Positions 19,168-27,809 of a stretch of 64,000 nt of DNA are shown here, in pieces. Source of the DNA: an uncultured Planctomycetota bacterium (GTDB lineage Bacteria; Planctomycetota; Phycisphaerae; UBA1845; UTPLA1); assembly GCA_900696465.1 (NCBI GenBank), contig CAADGE010000032.1, positions 1 to 64,000 on the forward strand. The letters are read 5' to 3'. Each line of letters opens with the position of its first letter. Position 1 is the stretch's first letter. Made by a program: the position numbers and the translations under genes. A model generated the notes under the pieces. That model was not told the origin of the DNA. It saw only the letters and a program-made list of their open reading frames with translations, and ran no database searches.

Positions 19168-19849
19168 ATTGCGGCCGATCCCGAAACGTCCACACCGCGG
19201 CACCGCGCTGCGCGTGTTCGACGATGTACTGGTACACGTTCAGTTGATGGGCGCGATCCTTCACGGACAAGGCGCGGCAGCGCTTGGCCCAGATGCCTCC
19301 GGCTCCCTTTTCGCAGTGCCCCGCCTTCGACAATGCAAGGGCGCTTTCCTTCTTTGCGACACCGACGAGATGGCGAATGACGGCCAGGATGTCGTTGCCG
19401 TCCTTGCGCGTCGGCGCATTCAAGCCCACGGAACTCGGCCCTCGGCCTTGAACCTTTTCCGGCGTTGCGCCGATTACCGAACCTGAAGAAATGTTTCCGC
19501 CCCGATGGACGAGGCCGAATTCCGTGGGCTTGGGGAATCGAGCCAGGATGTGATAGTGATGATCGTCCACGCACAGGGCGATCACCTCGACGCCCCGCCG
19601 AGAGAGAGATTCAACCATAACGTGACAGGCAATGCGCCGTGCGGCAGCATTGAGGCGGATCGGCGATCGCCTCATAAGCGATTGAGACGAGGTGCGAAGC
19701 CGGTCGTACTTTCCCGGTGGGGGTGGACACTTGTAGTCTCCTTCGACGTGCTCTCGGTGATGGCGTGCCCGCCAGCCGCGCGGGTCGCCGCGTAGCCAAG
19801 TCCCATAGGTGTTACCGTTGACGTGGAACCACCCGCTCCATGCGCGCAT
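19166..19849 (-). CDS. RAYT/IS200-like HUH (Y1) transposase carrying an in-frame palindromic insertion
   Basis: This 227-residue protein resembles REP-associated tyrosine transposases (Y1_Tnp). The N-terminus contains WFHVNGNTYGTWLRGDPRGW, followed by RARHHREHVEGDYK, as I recall from planctomycete members. The metal-binding HUH motif is HHYHIL (within VDDHHYHILARF), and the later GVAKKESALALSKAG segment is also family-like. Between ARFP and the APTRKDG segment the sequence is interrupted by a 37-residue insert (KPTEFG ... GPSSVGL) encoded exactly by the 110-bp element at 19422-19531. The frame stays open. Copies of the same element lie just past both ends of the gene. ATG 19849 gives the family N-terminus. 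Whether the enzyme is active with the insert is unknown; I did not identify the catalytic Tyr with certainty. Confidence 0.82.
   Translation of the reverse strand: MRAWSGWFHVNGNTYGTWLRGDPRGWRARHHREHVEGDYKCPPPPGKYDRLRTSSQSLMRRSPIRLNAAARRIACHVMVESLSRRGVEVIALCVDDHHYHILARFPKPTEFGLVHRGGNISSGSVIGATPEKVQGRGPSSVGLNAPTRKDGNDILAVIRHLVGVAKKESALALSKAGHCEKGAGGIWAKRCRALSVKDRAHQLNVYQYIVEHAQRGAAVWTFRDRPQ
19422..19531. repeat. 110-bp palindromic element, copy 2, inside the transposase coding sequence
   Basis: It has the same length (110 bp) and the same ends as copies 1 and 3 (AAGCCCACGGAACTCGG on the left, CCGAATTCCGTGGGCTT on the right), but the interior is strongly diverged. Its reverse complement aligns loosely with copy 1 (shared GGGG..GGA and CGGCGC patches), so it seems inserted in the opposite orientation. 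Translated with the transposase it encodes KPTEFG at one end and GPSSVGL at the other. Copies 1 and 3 read on the same strand give KPTE.G and GPSSVGL, also 37 residues without a stop. Confidence 0.9.
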
Positions 19850-19883
19850 GAGAGGAATTGTGGGTCATATGAGCGCCGCGTTC

Positions 19884-19993
19884 AAGCCTACGGAACTCGG
19901 TCCGGTCTCATGGGGAGGAGTAAACCCACTTGCATGGATGATCTCCGGCGCGGGGCAGCGCTGTCGAATCAATGGACCGCGTTCCGTGGGCTT
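19884..19993. repeat. 110-bp palindromic element, copy 3
   Basis: This copy is 35 bp upstream of the transposase start. It differs from copy 1 at three positions: AAGCCT for AAGCCC near the left end, and CG for GA near the right end. Copies 1 and 3 are in direct orientation and bracket the transposase gene, the layout expected for REP-type elements with their RAYT. The flank TTC before and GGGG after are shared with copy 2. Confidence 0.93.
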
Positions 19994-20103
19994 GGGGCGA
20001 GTTCGGTGGACGGTCGAGGCCTCAAGAGGGAAAAAAGGCAGAGCCCGGAGGATCGAAGGATTCTCCGGGCCTACGCCTTGCCGTTCTCTGGCCGGCTCGA
20101 GAA

Positions 20104-21542
20104 TCATGGCGCCGAGCAAGCGGAGCATCCCGCGAGTACCGCGTCGACGATGAGTTGAATGTCCAAACTGTTGACGTTGCAGTCGCCGTTCATGTCGAGC
20201 CGCGGGCGGCCATCAGGCATCGACTCGCAGTTTGGCGTGTTGGGGCAGACGTCGACTTCGTTGGGAACGCCGTCGCCGTCGATGTCGTCGTCGCAGGCAT
20301 CCCCGATGCCGTCCCCGTCGCAATCCTCCTGATCGGGGTTTGGCGTGAGCGTGCAGTTGTCGATGCAGTCCGGCACCCCGTCGCCGTCCGTGTCGATATC
20401 GGCCACGCCGCAGCCGCAGGCGCCGGGTGCGACCTTGTTCGGATCATCCGGACAACCGTCGCAGGCGTCGATGACGCCGTCTCCGTCGGAGTCGGGCTCG
20501 CATTCGTCAGGCACGCCGTTGCTGTTGCAGTCTTGGCTGGTACCAGCGGTGAGGTTGACCCGGAACACTTGGTTGGAGTATTCACTTGACGGCGTGTACC
20601 AGTCGACAAAGTAAGCATGATGGTTGATCCCGGCAGCGCTGGTGTGGATCCCGTTGTAGAGCGGCCAGCTCAGCGGTTGCTGGCTCCAGGAATCAGCAAC
20701 CGGGTCGTAAATGTCCACTGATTCGTTGTCGACAAACTGGCCCAGACCGTCATCAAACACCCGATGTGCAAATGCAAATATCCTGCTGCCGTAGGCGATG
20801 GCCGTAGCATCGGAATGCTGCCGAGGCATGGCATTGGCAAAGAACTGCCAAGAATTTGTTGCTACATCGTAGACCTGAACGTGGCGAACCCACTCGTTGC
20901 TGGCCTCACTGATCTTGTGATTACCGCCGAAGACAAAAACGCGCCCACCGTAACAGGCTACGCCTGCTTTCATGACGTGATACGGCATCGGCGCGCGAAG
21001 CGACCATGAATCGGTCCCGGGCGAATACTCGTACACATGGTCGTACGTCTGGCCGTAACCATGACGGCCGCCGATCATGAAGGCACGGCCATCGCACACA
21101 GCCGCCTGCGGATCCCAAATGATCGTCGGGAAGTTATTGAGCTGCTGCCAGGTATTGGTGCCGGGATCGTACCGAAGCACCTTGTTGCTAAAGCTGCCCG
21201 ATGGATTCCGCTCGCCGCCGACCGAGTACAAGAGACCATTTAACTCGAATTCACCCATCCCGCGGAGTGCCTCGGGCATCGGCGCTCCGTCTGACCACGT
21301 CTGCGTCCCCTGATCGTAAATCTCTAGACGGGTTGTATTGGTCGTCCCAAAAATCCCGCCCCACAGGTACAGCCTTCCATCATACGCCACAAGACCACCA
21401 TTCGAGTGTGTCTGAACCGAGGGAGTATCCTCACTGAAGGCGAGGCTAGGTGCGGGTGCGCACTCACTTCGTGGCTCTCCAATGGCAGTGTGGGTTGCGA
21501 ATAAAACCACTCCGGCAATGACAATGTGGTAAACCGCTTCAT
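20104..21542 (-). CDS. Secreted Kelch-propeller protein with TSP3-like calcium repeats and C-terminal dockerin-like segment (probable N-terminal frameshift)
   Basis: The body has Kelch repeats (LYLWGGIFGTTNTTRLEIYD, LLYSVGGERN, AFMIGGRHGYG, VFVFGGNHKI), predicted to form a beta-propeller. Thrombospondin type 3-like units follow (DSDGDGVIDACDGC, DTDGDGVPDCIDNC, DCDGDGIGDACDDD), and a last segment, DMNGDCNVNSLDIQLIVDAVL, is half of a dockerin pair. The main frame is open to 21648 but has no convincing start. ATG 21542, with GGAGG 8 bases upstream, lies in another frame; adding one T to the TTT run at 21531-21533 would join it to give MKRFYHIVIAGVVLFATHTA, a good signal peptide. I therefore place the start at 21542 and flag a one-base defect. 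Ligand unknown. Confidence 0.82.
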
Positions 21543-21703
21543 AATCATAGCCTCCATGTCGAAAGACTAAAGCACAGCCACGCGCTACACGCGCGCAGAC
21601 TCGGTCAGTCAAATCAACGTCGTATTGACATGACAAACTACTACTCAACGAATGCCATTAGAGCAGTGAGCTAACGAGGAAAATCCTGAAATGAAGCCGT
21701 CGA

Positions 21704-22354
21704 TTACCGAGGCTGAGGGGCGATTAGGAACTCCGAAACCGTCCCCAGCAGGCGCTGAAGCTCCTTCAGCCCACGGTGGCAGAGCATGTAGATCGCGTCC
21801 GGGGACTTTTCCAGCGTGGCGGCGATATCGGGGACCGGCCGGTCCTGAAGGAACCGCATCCGGATCACCGTCCGCTGGTCGGCGGAGAGCCGGGCAAGGG
21901 AAGTCATGACCGCCGCAGCGGCTTCCGCCCGTGAGAGCTGTCGACTGGGCGTGGAGCCGCCGTCGGAGAGACGTGCGAAGAGGTCGGGATAGGATGAGTC
22001 CGGACTGCGCCAAGCGGGCAACCGCGAGCCGTCGTGAACCTCGCGGCCGATGTCACGTTTCTGCCGGCGCAGGTCGCGCTCGGCCTGGCTGAGCCGCTCG
22101 ACGGCGATGGTCTCCAGCCATTTATAGAAACCGCCCGGCCCGTCGAAGCTGCACGCGCCGATCGACTCAAACGCGGCGATGTAGGCCTGCTGGAGGATGT
22201 CCTCGGCGTCGATGTGTCTGCGGAGCGTGGCCTTGATCCGGCCTTCGATCTTGCCTTGCAGCGGCCCGTGATAGTGCAGGATCAGCTTTTGCAGGGCGTC
22301 GCCGTCGCCGCCTGCCGCCTGCTGCACCAGTTCCGCCCGATCGGCCTCCGTCAT
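21704..22354 (-). CDS. ECF-family RNA polymerase sigma factor
   Basis: The protein has about 216 residues. Sigma region 2 is at about 10-95 (LILHYHGPLQGKIEGRI, then IDAEDILQQAYIAAFESI and the KWLETIAVERL segment), and region 4 is at about 145-205 with the helix-turn-helix LSADQRTVIRMRFLQDRPVP...LEKSPDAIYMLCHRGLKEL. It matches the ECF group common in planctomycetes. It starts 14 bases after the pdhC stop (an in-frame GTG lies 6 bases earlier, at 22360), so it is likely co-transcribed with the pyruvate dehydrogenase genes. No anti-sigma gene is adjacent. Targets are unknown. Confidence 0.9.
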   Translation of the reverse strand: MTEADRAELVQQAAGGDGDALQKLILHYHGPLQGKIEGRIKATLRRHIDAEDILQQAYIAAFESIGACSFDGPGGFYKWLETIAVERLSQAERDLRRQKRDIGREVHDGSRLPAWRSPDSSYPDLFARLSDGGSTPSRQLSRAEAAAAVMTSLARLSADQRTVIRMRFLQDRPVPDIAATLEKSPDAIYMLCHRGLKELQRLLGTVSEFLIAPQPR

Positions 22355-22367
22355 GCCCACCCACGCC

Positions 22368-23774
22368 TTACGAGACCAGCAACAGATTCAGCGGACTTTC
22401 CAGGTAGCCCATGACCGCACGGATGAACCGCGCCCCGTCGGCGCCGTCGATCACGCGATGATCGAACGAGAGAAACAGCGGCAGCATCTTCCGCGGAATG
22501 ACCTGCCCATTCCGAACGACCGGCTTCCAGTCCAGCTTGCCCATGCCGAGGATGGCCAGCTCCGGCCAGTTGATGATTGGTGTGGCCATCGTCCCGCCCA
22601 GCGCGCCGACGTTCGTGACTGTAAAGCTGCCGCCGCGCATGTCGGCGATGTCCAGTTTGAACTCACGGGCACGATCGGCCAGTTCCTTGAGCTCCTTCGA
22701 GATGGTCAGCAGCCCCTTGCGGTCTGCATCGCGCAGCACCGGCACCATCAGCCCCTTGGGCGAATCGACCGCCACGCCGATATGCACATAGTCTTTGTAG
22801 ATCATCTCGCCGGCGGCCTCGTCGAAAGACGCATTGAACTGCGGGAATTGTCGCAGCGCCCCGGCCACCGCCTTGACCACGAACGCCGTCAGCGTCAGCT
22901 TCGCTCCCTTCTCCTCGAAGATCGCGGACTGTTCCTTCCGGAAGGCCTCCAGATCGGTTACGTCGACCTCGTCGGCATGCGTGACATGAGGAATCGTCTG
23001 CACCGAGCGCACCATCGCCCGGGCAATCGTCTTGCGAATCTGCGGGACGGCCTCTCGGCGAACCGATCCCCATTGCGAGAAGTCCGGCATGGCTTCCGCG
23101 CCGGCCTGCAAAGCCACGGGCGGAGCGGTCTGAGATCGGGCAGCCGGCGCAGGCGCTGAAGTGCGCGACGGCGCAGGCGGCGCCATCGTCGGAGCCGCAC
23201 CCTGCCCGCTCGGGCCGGCGATCGAATAGCGCTCAAGGTCTTCGCGGACGATTCGCCCGCCGGGGCCGGTGCCATGGACCTGACGCAGATCGATTCCCAT
23301 CTCCCGTGCCTGTCGGCGAATCGCCGGTGCCGCAGGGATCGGGCCTTCATCGCCACGCGGTGCTTCAGCCACGGCCGCTCCGCGCGACATCGATCCGTCA
23401 CCGCCGCGAGCCGCGCCGGCCGCCGCCTCGCTGCGCATCGAGGGCGCGCTGACCGCGGCCGCAGGGGCACTGGCCTTGCGGGTTTCTGTGGGTGCCTGCG
23501 CCGCCGCCGGCTTTGAAGCCGCGGCCTTCCCACCGCCTGCATCATCAACTTCAAGCAGCACGGCGCCGACCTTGATCGTGTCGCCCGTCTTCACGTTCAG
23601 CTTGGAGACGACGCCGGCGAAGGGAACCGGCAGCTCGACGGCCGCCTTGTCCGTCTCAACCTCCATGATCATCTGATCTTCCTTGACCGTGTCGCCCTCT
23701 TTGATCATCACGTTGACGACCTGGGCCTCGTGAATCCCCTCGCCAAGATCAGGTAGCTTGAATTCCTTTGCCAT
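22368..23774 (-). CDS. pdhC: Dihydrolipoamide acetyltransferase, pyruvate dehydrogenase E2
   Basis: E2 is the core of the pyruvate dehydrogenase complex and moves acetyl groups from lipoate to CoA. The 468-residue protein has one lipoyl domain (1-80) with the lipoylated lysine in ETDKAAVE (K43), a long Ala/Pro linker, the subunit-binding domain (AIRRQAREMGIDL...GTGPGGRI, about 147-183), a second linker, and the catalytic domain (about 225-468) with the active-site HRVIDGADG near the C-terminus. ATG 23774 opens the usual MAKEFKLPDLGEGI. It is third in the order pdhA-pdhB-pdhC. A branched-chain 2-oxoacid dehydrogenase is possible from sequence alone; no E3 gene is in the window. Confidence 0.93.
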   Translation of the reverse strand: MAKEFKLPDLGEGIHEAQVVNVMIKEGDTVKEDQMIMEVETDKAAVELPVPFAGVVSKLNVKTGDTIKVGAVLLEVDDAGGGKAAASKPAAAQAPTETRKASAPAAAVSAPSMRSEAAAGAARGGDGSMSRGAAVAEAPRGDEGPIPAAPAIRRQAREMGIDLRQVHGTGPGGRIVREDLERYSIAGPSGQGAAPTMAPPAPSRTSAPAPAARSQTAPPVALQAGAEAMPDFSQWGSVRREAVPQIRKTIARAMVRSVQTIPHVTHADEVDVTDLEAFRKEQSAIFEEKGAKLTLTAFVVKAVAGALRQFPQFNASFDEAAGEMIYKDYVHIGVAVDSPKGLMVPVLRDADRKGLLTISKELKELADRAREFKLDIADMRGGSFTVTNVGALGGTMATPIINWPELAILGMGKLDWKPVVRNGQVIPRKMLPLFLSFDHRVIDGADGARFIRAVMGYLESPLNLLLVS

Positions 23775-23863
23775 GTTGTGCCTTCTAGCTGTTTTCCACG
23801 GAAGCCGACGGATTGTCCCGGCGCTCCGGGATCGGCTTCAAGATTTCGACGTTTCGACGTTTC

Positions 23864-24844
23864 TTAGTAGTTCACCACTTCTCGAACTGCCGTGATCACC
23901 TTCGTCGGATCCGGCATGTACGGTTTCTCAAGGTTGAAGAACGGCAGCACCAGGTCGTAGCCCGTTACACGCTGGATCGGGGCTTCCAGAAACTCCAGTG
24001 CATTTTCCACGATGCGGGCAATGATCTCCGCCGCCGGTCCGCAGTTCCGCGGCGCCTCGTGCACCACCACGCACCGGCCCGTCTTCTTCACCGACGCGGT
24101 GATCGTCTCCGTGTCCAGTGGAACGAGTGAGAGCAGATCGATGATCTCCGGGTCGAGCTGGTACTCGTCCACCAGTTCATCCACCGCCTCGAGCACCGGA
24201 CGCATCGACGCGCCGTAGGAGATGATGGTCACATCGCTGCCGGCGCGGACGACATGGGCCTTGCCGATCTCCATCGTCTCCGGCTCATCAGGCACTTCTT
24301 CCTTGAAGGCGCGATAGCTTGCTTTCGGCTCGTAGAACATCACCGGATCCGGATCGAAAATCGACGCCCGAAGAAGCGCCCGCGCATTCCGCGGACCTGA
24401 CGGGATGACCACCTTGAGTCCCGGCAGATGCGCCCAGATGGCCTCGCGGCTCTCGCTGTGATGCTCAATCGCCCGGATGCCGCCGCCGTACGGCATGCGC
24501 ACGACCATCGGGCAGGTAAATCGCCCGCGCGTGCGATTGCGAAAGCGACTGGCGTGGTTCTCGATCTGATGAAATGCGTGATAGCCGAAGCCGGAAAACT
24601 GCATCTCGGCGATCGGTTTGTACCCGGCGATGCAAAGCCCGACGGAGACACCGGCAATCGCCGACTCGGCTACGGGAAAATCAATCACCCGTTCAGGGCC
24701 GAACTCCTTGAGCAGCCCTTCGGTAATTCGAAAGACGCCTTCGTCCTGGCCGACGTCCTGCCCGAGAATGAGCACCGTCGGATCCTCCGCGAGCGCCTCC
24801 CGCATCGCGAGATTCAGCGCCTTTGCCATCGTCATCTGTGCCAT
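23864..24844 (-). CDS. pdhB: Pyruvate dehydrogenase E1 component, beta subunit
   Basis: The 326-residue beta subunit pairs with E1 alpha for thiamine-diphosphate-dependent decarboxylation of pyruvate. Family features include MAKALNLAMREAL, ILGQDVGQDEGVFRITEGL, RVIDFPVAESAIAGVSVGL, and the C-terminal transketolase domain from about residue 200 (SDVTIISYGASM, EIIDLLSLVPLD, VVVHEAP). Its stop is about 90 bp upstream of pdhC. ATG 24844 is supported by the family N-terminus; ATG in the next codons (MTMAK) is also possible. Confidence 0.94.
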   Translation of the reverse strand: MAQMTMAKALNLAMREALAEDPTVLILGQDVGQDEGVFRITEGLLKEFGPERVIDFPVAESAIAGVSVGLCIAGYKPIAEMQFSGFGYHAFHQIENHASRFRNRTRGRFTCPMVVRMPYGGGIRAIEHHSESREAIWAHLPGLKVVIPSGPRNARALLRASIFDPDPVMFYEPKASYRAFKEEVPDEPETMEIGKAHVVRAGSDVTIISYGASMRPVLEAVDELVDEYQLDPEIIDLLSLVPLDTETITASVKKTGRCVVVHEAPRNCGPAAEIIARIVENALEFLEAPIQRVTGYDLVLPFFNLEKPYMPDPTKVITAVREVVNY

Positions 24845-24925
24845 AGCGTTGTCACTTTCCTGAATAAGCTGGTTCTGCGGTTGAAGCCGACGGCTTGCCG
24901 CCCGCCGATACTGCCGCCTGTGTCG

Positions 24926-26059
24926 TCAATGCACGTTCTCGGACAGCTCCGAACGCTTGTGATTCGAACGGCCCTCGCCTCCGGAGACGCTCTCCAGATA
25001 CGCCTGAAACTCCTCAAGCTGACCTTCGAGGAAGTTCGGCATCGTCGCGAAGCAGTAGCGCCATGGTTCGAGGACGTCCGGCTCGTAGCGCTCCGCCTTC
25101 TCCACTGCCGCCGTAATCTCCTCGGCGATCTCCTCCTCCATCATGTCGCGTGCCTTGTCATCGAGGATGCCGTGCTTCTTGAGATACTTGTAATAGCGCG
25201 CCAGCGGATCGCGGCACTTCCACGCCTCCACCTCGTCTTCCGTGCGATACTTCTTGGGATCGTCCGCCGTCGTGTGAACGCCCAGCCGATAGGTCACCGC
25301 CTCAATCAGCGTCGGCCCCCCGCCCCGTCGCGCCCGATCGACCGCCTCCCCGGCTGCCGTCAACACGGCGAAGATATCGTTGCCATCGACCTGAATACCG
25401 TTGAATCCGTAAGCCAGCGCCTTCTGTGCCAACGTCGACGAGGCCGTCTGCTTCTTGCGCGGAAGACTGATGGCCCACTGATTGTTCTGAATGACGCAGA
25501 CCAGCGGCAGGTTGAACGCACCCGCCACGTTCATCGCCTCGTGAAAATCCCCTTCGCTGGTTCCGCCATCGCCGACGAAGCAGAGCGCCACCGTGCCGTC
25601 GCCACGGAGCTTGCAGCCCCACGCGACACCTGCACCGTACAAACACTGACTGGCCACCGGGACGCAAATCGGTGTATCGCGAATCCCCTCTGGCACCGAC
25701 GATCCCGTCTCGTTACCCCCCCACCACAGAATCAACTTGTCCATCGGCCAGCCGCGATAGAGCATGCCCGCCGGCTCGCGAAACGACGGAATCATCCAAT
25801 CGTTTTTCGAGAGAACATACGCGGGCCCCAGCGACGCCGCCTCCTGCCCGAGTGCAGGTCCGTAAGTCCCGATTCGCCCCTGTCGCTGAAGCTTGAGCAT
25901 TCGCTCGTCATACCGACGTGCCAGCAGCATCCCGCGAAGCAGCTTCCGCATCTCCGCCGGCTCCAGCTTGGGAACCAGGGACTCGTCCGCATTGCCATCC
26001 GCATCGAGGATGGACAACGACTCGACGTGGTTCTCCAGTTCGATCTTCTTTCGAGGCAC
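24926..26059 (-). CDS. pdhA: Pyruvate dehydrogenase E1 component, alpha subunit
   Basis: The 377-residue alpha subunit carries the thiamine diphosphate motif GDGGTSEGDFHEAMNVAG...NNQWAIS (about residues 160-190) and the phosphorylation-loop region YRLGVHTTADDPKKYR. The family entry motif MLLARRYDERMLKLQRQGRIG is near residue 50. The start is GTG 26059, with GGGAGGG directly upstream. It is the promoter-proximal gene of the pdhA-pdhB-pdhC-sigma cluster, with 81 bp to pdhB. The C-terminal 25 residues after the E1 domain are charged and not conserved as far as I can judge. Confidence 0.93.
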   Translation of the reverse strand: MPRKKIELENHVESLSILDADGNADESLVPKLEPAEMRKLLRGMLLARRYDERMLKLQRQGRIGTYGPALGQEAASLGPAYVLSKNDWMIPSFREPAGMLYRGWPMDKLILWWGGNETGSSVPEGIRDTPICVPVASQCLYGAGVAWGCKLRGDGTVALCFVGDGGTSEGDFHEAMNVAGAFNLPLVCVIQNNQWAISLPRKKQTASSTLAQKALAYGFNGIQVDGNDIFAVLTAAGEAVDRARRGGGPTLIEAVTYRLGVHTTADDPKKYRTEDEVEAWKCRDPLARYYKYLKKHGILDDKARDMMEEEIAEEITAAVEKAERYEPDVLEPWRYCFATMPNFLEGQLEEFQAYLESVSGGEGRSNHKRSELSENVH

Positions 26060-26140
26060 GGTCCCTCCCTTCGGAGTCGATCACCGCGCCGAAGATCTCC
26101 GGCATGCGGTGGTCGTCTGGGTCGTGTATTCCGGCCGTCC

Positions 26141-26159
26141 GGCGGGTAAATTGCCCGCC
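26141..26159 (-). promoter_or_regulatory. Small hairpin in the pdhA leader
   Basis: A perfect GGCGGG/CCCGCC stem closes a 7-base loop (GGCGGG-TAAATTG-CCCGCC) about 80 bases upstream of the pdhA start. A TATATT hexamer lies further upstream near 26200 on the minus strand and could be a -10 box, without a convincing -35. Possible operator or transcript hairpin. It has no U tract, so it is not a terminator. Confidence 0.35.
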
Positions 26160-26307
26160 GCGTCCCCCGTCGGCACTGCTCATTCCACACTAATATAAGC
26201 CCTAACGGCAAAACATTCTAATGGCACCGGGCCGGCGAAGAAACCCGCCGGAGTCGGCTAGAAGACCTGTGAAATGACGCTTGAGAATTGAAAGGCCGTT
26301 CCGCATT

Positions 26308-27570
26308 TCAGGGCGCGGGCTTCTCACGGTTCCGATTGAACCAGTCCCACCAGGCCGACTCGTCGAAGCCGTGATTCACCCCGGTGATGGCGATCAGCGC
26401 CTCCTGCACTTCCGTCCGATGCACCGAGACCGTCTGCACCTGGTCGTAATACACCGTGCCCATCGGGTACGCCGGACCGATCACCCCGATGAACGACGGC
26501 CGATAGTACACCGACCGACCGCCGTAACGATACCGGCACCCGTATCCGAACGTGTCATACACGCTGTCCAGATAGACCGGCAGGGCCACGCGCACCTTTT
26601 GATGTGTCGTCGTCGATAGCAGTGGGATCAGGTCCTCGACCGCTTCCTTCGCACGAAGCACGCCGAGGGCCGAAGCCGCATTCCGCAGAACGAACTCCTC
26701 CTCCGTAGCCAGCGCACCACGCAATTCCCCGATTACCTGTTCACTCTTTCGTGCATCCAGCGCTCGCGCTGCCGCAAGACGTACCTGCGGCGCTCGATCC
26801 AGCACCGCAATCACGATCAGGTTCATCGTCGCCTCGGCCTCGTCGAACTGCGACATCGACTCGACCAGCAGCCGACGGGTGGAGGCCTTGCCCTGCGCCA
26901 GTGTCCGAGCCAGCCCGGGGATTGCCAGCGGGTCGCGAACTTCGAGGATCTGCCGGCGCCCATCGCGGAACTTCTCTGAGACCGGTGGTTCCCCTTCCAG
27001 TCGCCCGCGGTAGATCGCCTGTATCTTCACCGTCCATTCGGCGACCGCTTTGCGAACCAGTTCTTCGTCGCGTCGTGCCTTACGCCGCGCTTCCAGATCC
27101 TCCTCTGACGGCTTGCGTGCCCGCTTTTTCTGCGGCAAGACCCATCGGCCATCCTCTAGCACAAAACCCAGCGATGATCGCGCATCGGCATGATTCGGGT
27201 CCAGCTCGATGGCCCGAGTCAGATGTGTTTTCTGCTCGGCGCGCAACCCGTTCCTGCGGCACCATTGTGCCATTGCAAAATGACCGTCGGCCGTGTCCGG
27301 ATGCTTCGATTTCTCCGCTTCGTATCGCGCCCACGGCGATACCGATATCACCCGCTTGACGACCCGTGCCTTCTCAATGTCGAAGACGCCCATCGAGGTC
27401 CGGATGGTGTAAGTCTCCTCGGTCTCCGAAACGACTTCCCCTTCGATCCGGCCCCCTTCGATCAGGTGAAAATAATCCGCCCGTGCAGCGCCCCCATCGA
27501 CCAGCAGCAGCGCGAAGATCGCGTGAAGCCCCCGAAGATACCAATCTCGCCGTGGATTCATCCACGACAT
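26308..27570 (-). CDS. Exported HEAT-repeat protein
   Basis: This 420-residue protein has a basic N-terminus and a signal segment (about 14-31, ending ARAD). Residues 33-70 form a small beta unit of the type IEGEVVSETEETYTI, seen in planctomycete exported proteins. A TPR-like pair follows (HFAMAQWCRRNGLRAEQKTH, then ELDPNHADARSSLGFV). From about 205 to 330 there are HEAT/PBS-like helical repeats (IPGLARTLAQGKAST, APQVRLAAARALDAR, EFVLRNAASALGVLR). The C-terminal part has a Tyr-rich segment. Both repeat types suggest protein contacts in the periplasm. The specific role is unknown. It is probably monocistronic and lies downstream of nothing on its strand for over 250 bp. Confidence 0.8.
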   Translation of the reverse strand: MSWMNPRRDWYLRGLHAIFALLLVDGGAARADYFHLIEGGRIEGEVVSETEETYTIRTSMGVFDIEKARVVKRVISVSPWARYEAEKSKHPDTADGHFAMAQWCRRNGLRAEQKTHLTRAIELDPNHADARSSLGFVLEDGRWVLPQKKRARKPSEEDLEARRKARRDEELVRKAVAEWTVKIQAIYRGRLEGEPPVSEKFRDGRRQILEVRDPLAIPGLARTLAQGKASTRRLLVESMSQFDEAEATMNLIVIAVLDRAPQVRLAAARALDARKSEQVIGELRGALATEEEFVLRNAASALGVLRAKEAVEDLIPLLSTTTHQKVRVALPVYLDSVYDTFGYGCRYRYGGRSVYYRPSFIGVIGPAYPMGTVYYDQVQTVSVHRTEVQEALIAITGVNHGFDESAWWDWFNRNREKPAP

Positions 27571-27690
27571 TATACACCCCTGTCGGTCCGATCAGCCCGC
27601 CCGCGGATCGGCGCGACACCGAGTCGTACGTCTCCTTTCGACAGCGCGGCCGACCGACCCTTGCAGATTGGCCGAACATTCCCTAACATC

Positions 27691-27699
27691 TGGTATAAG
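27691..27699 (+). promoter_or_regulatory. Possible extended -10 promoter element for the HNH gene
   Basis: TGGTATAAG matches an extended -10 box (TGn plus TATAAT-like) about 110 bases upstream of the HNH nuclease start. No good -35 hexamer is present at 16-18 bases, so support is limited. Confidence 0.35.
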
Positions 27700-27809
27700 A
27701 CACGCTGAGGGCGAGGGTTCAGGGCGCCTCCCCGGCGATCTGCGGATCACTCGCCGGCGATTCCCCCGATCCCACCCCCGATCGCGTGTGCCGTTTTCAG
27801 GACGTCAAG

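Noticed and set aside
17986-19203. 405-residue minus-strand open frame
   Set aside because: Antisense to the kinase C-domain. Its N-terminal 37-residue stretch is only the translation of palindromic element copy 1.
24428-26149. 573-residue plus-strand open frame
   Set aside because: Antisense to pdhA and pdhB, which are certain by motif. No domain is recognised in it.
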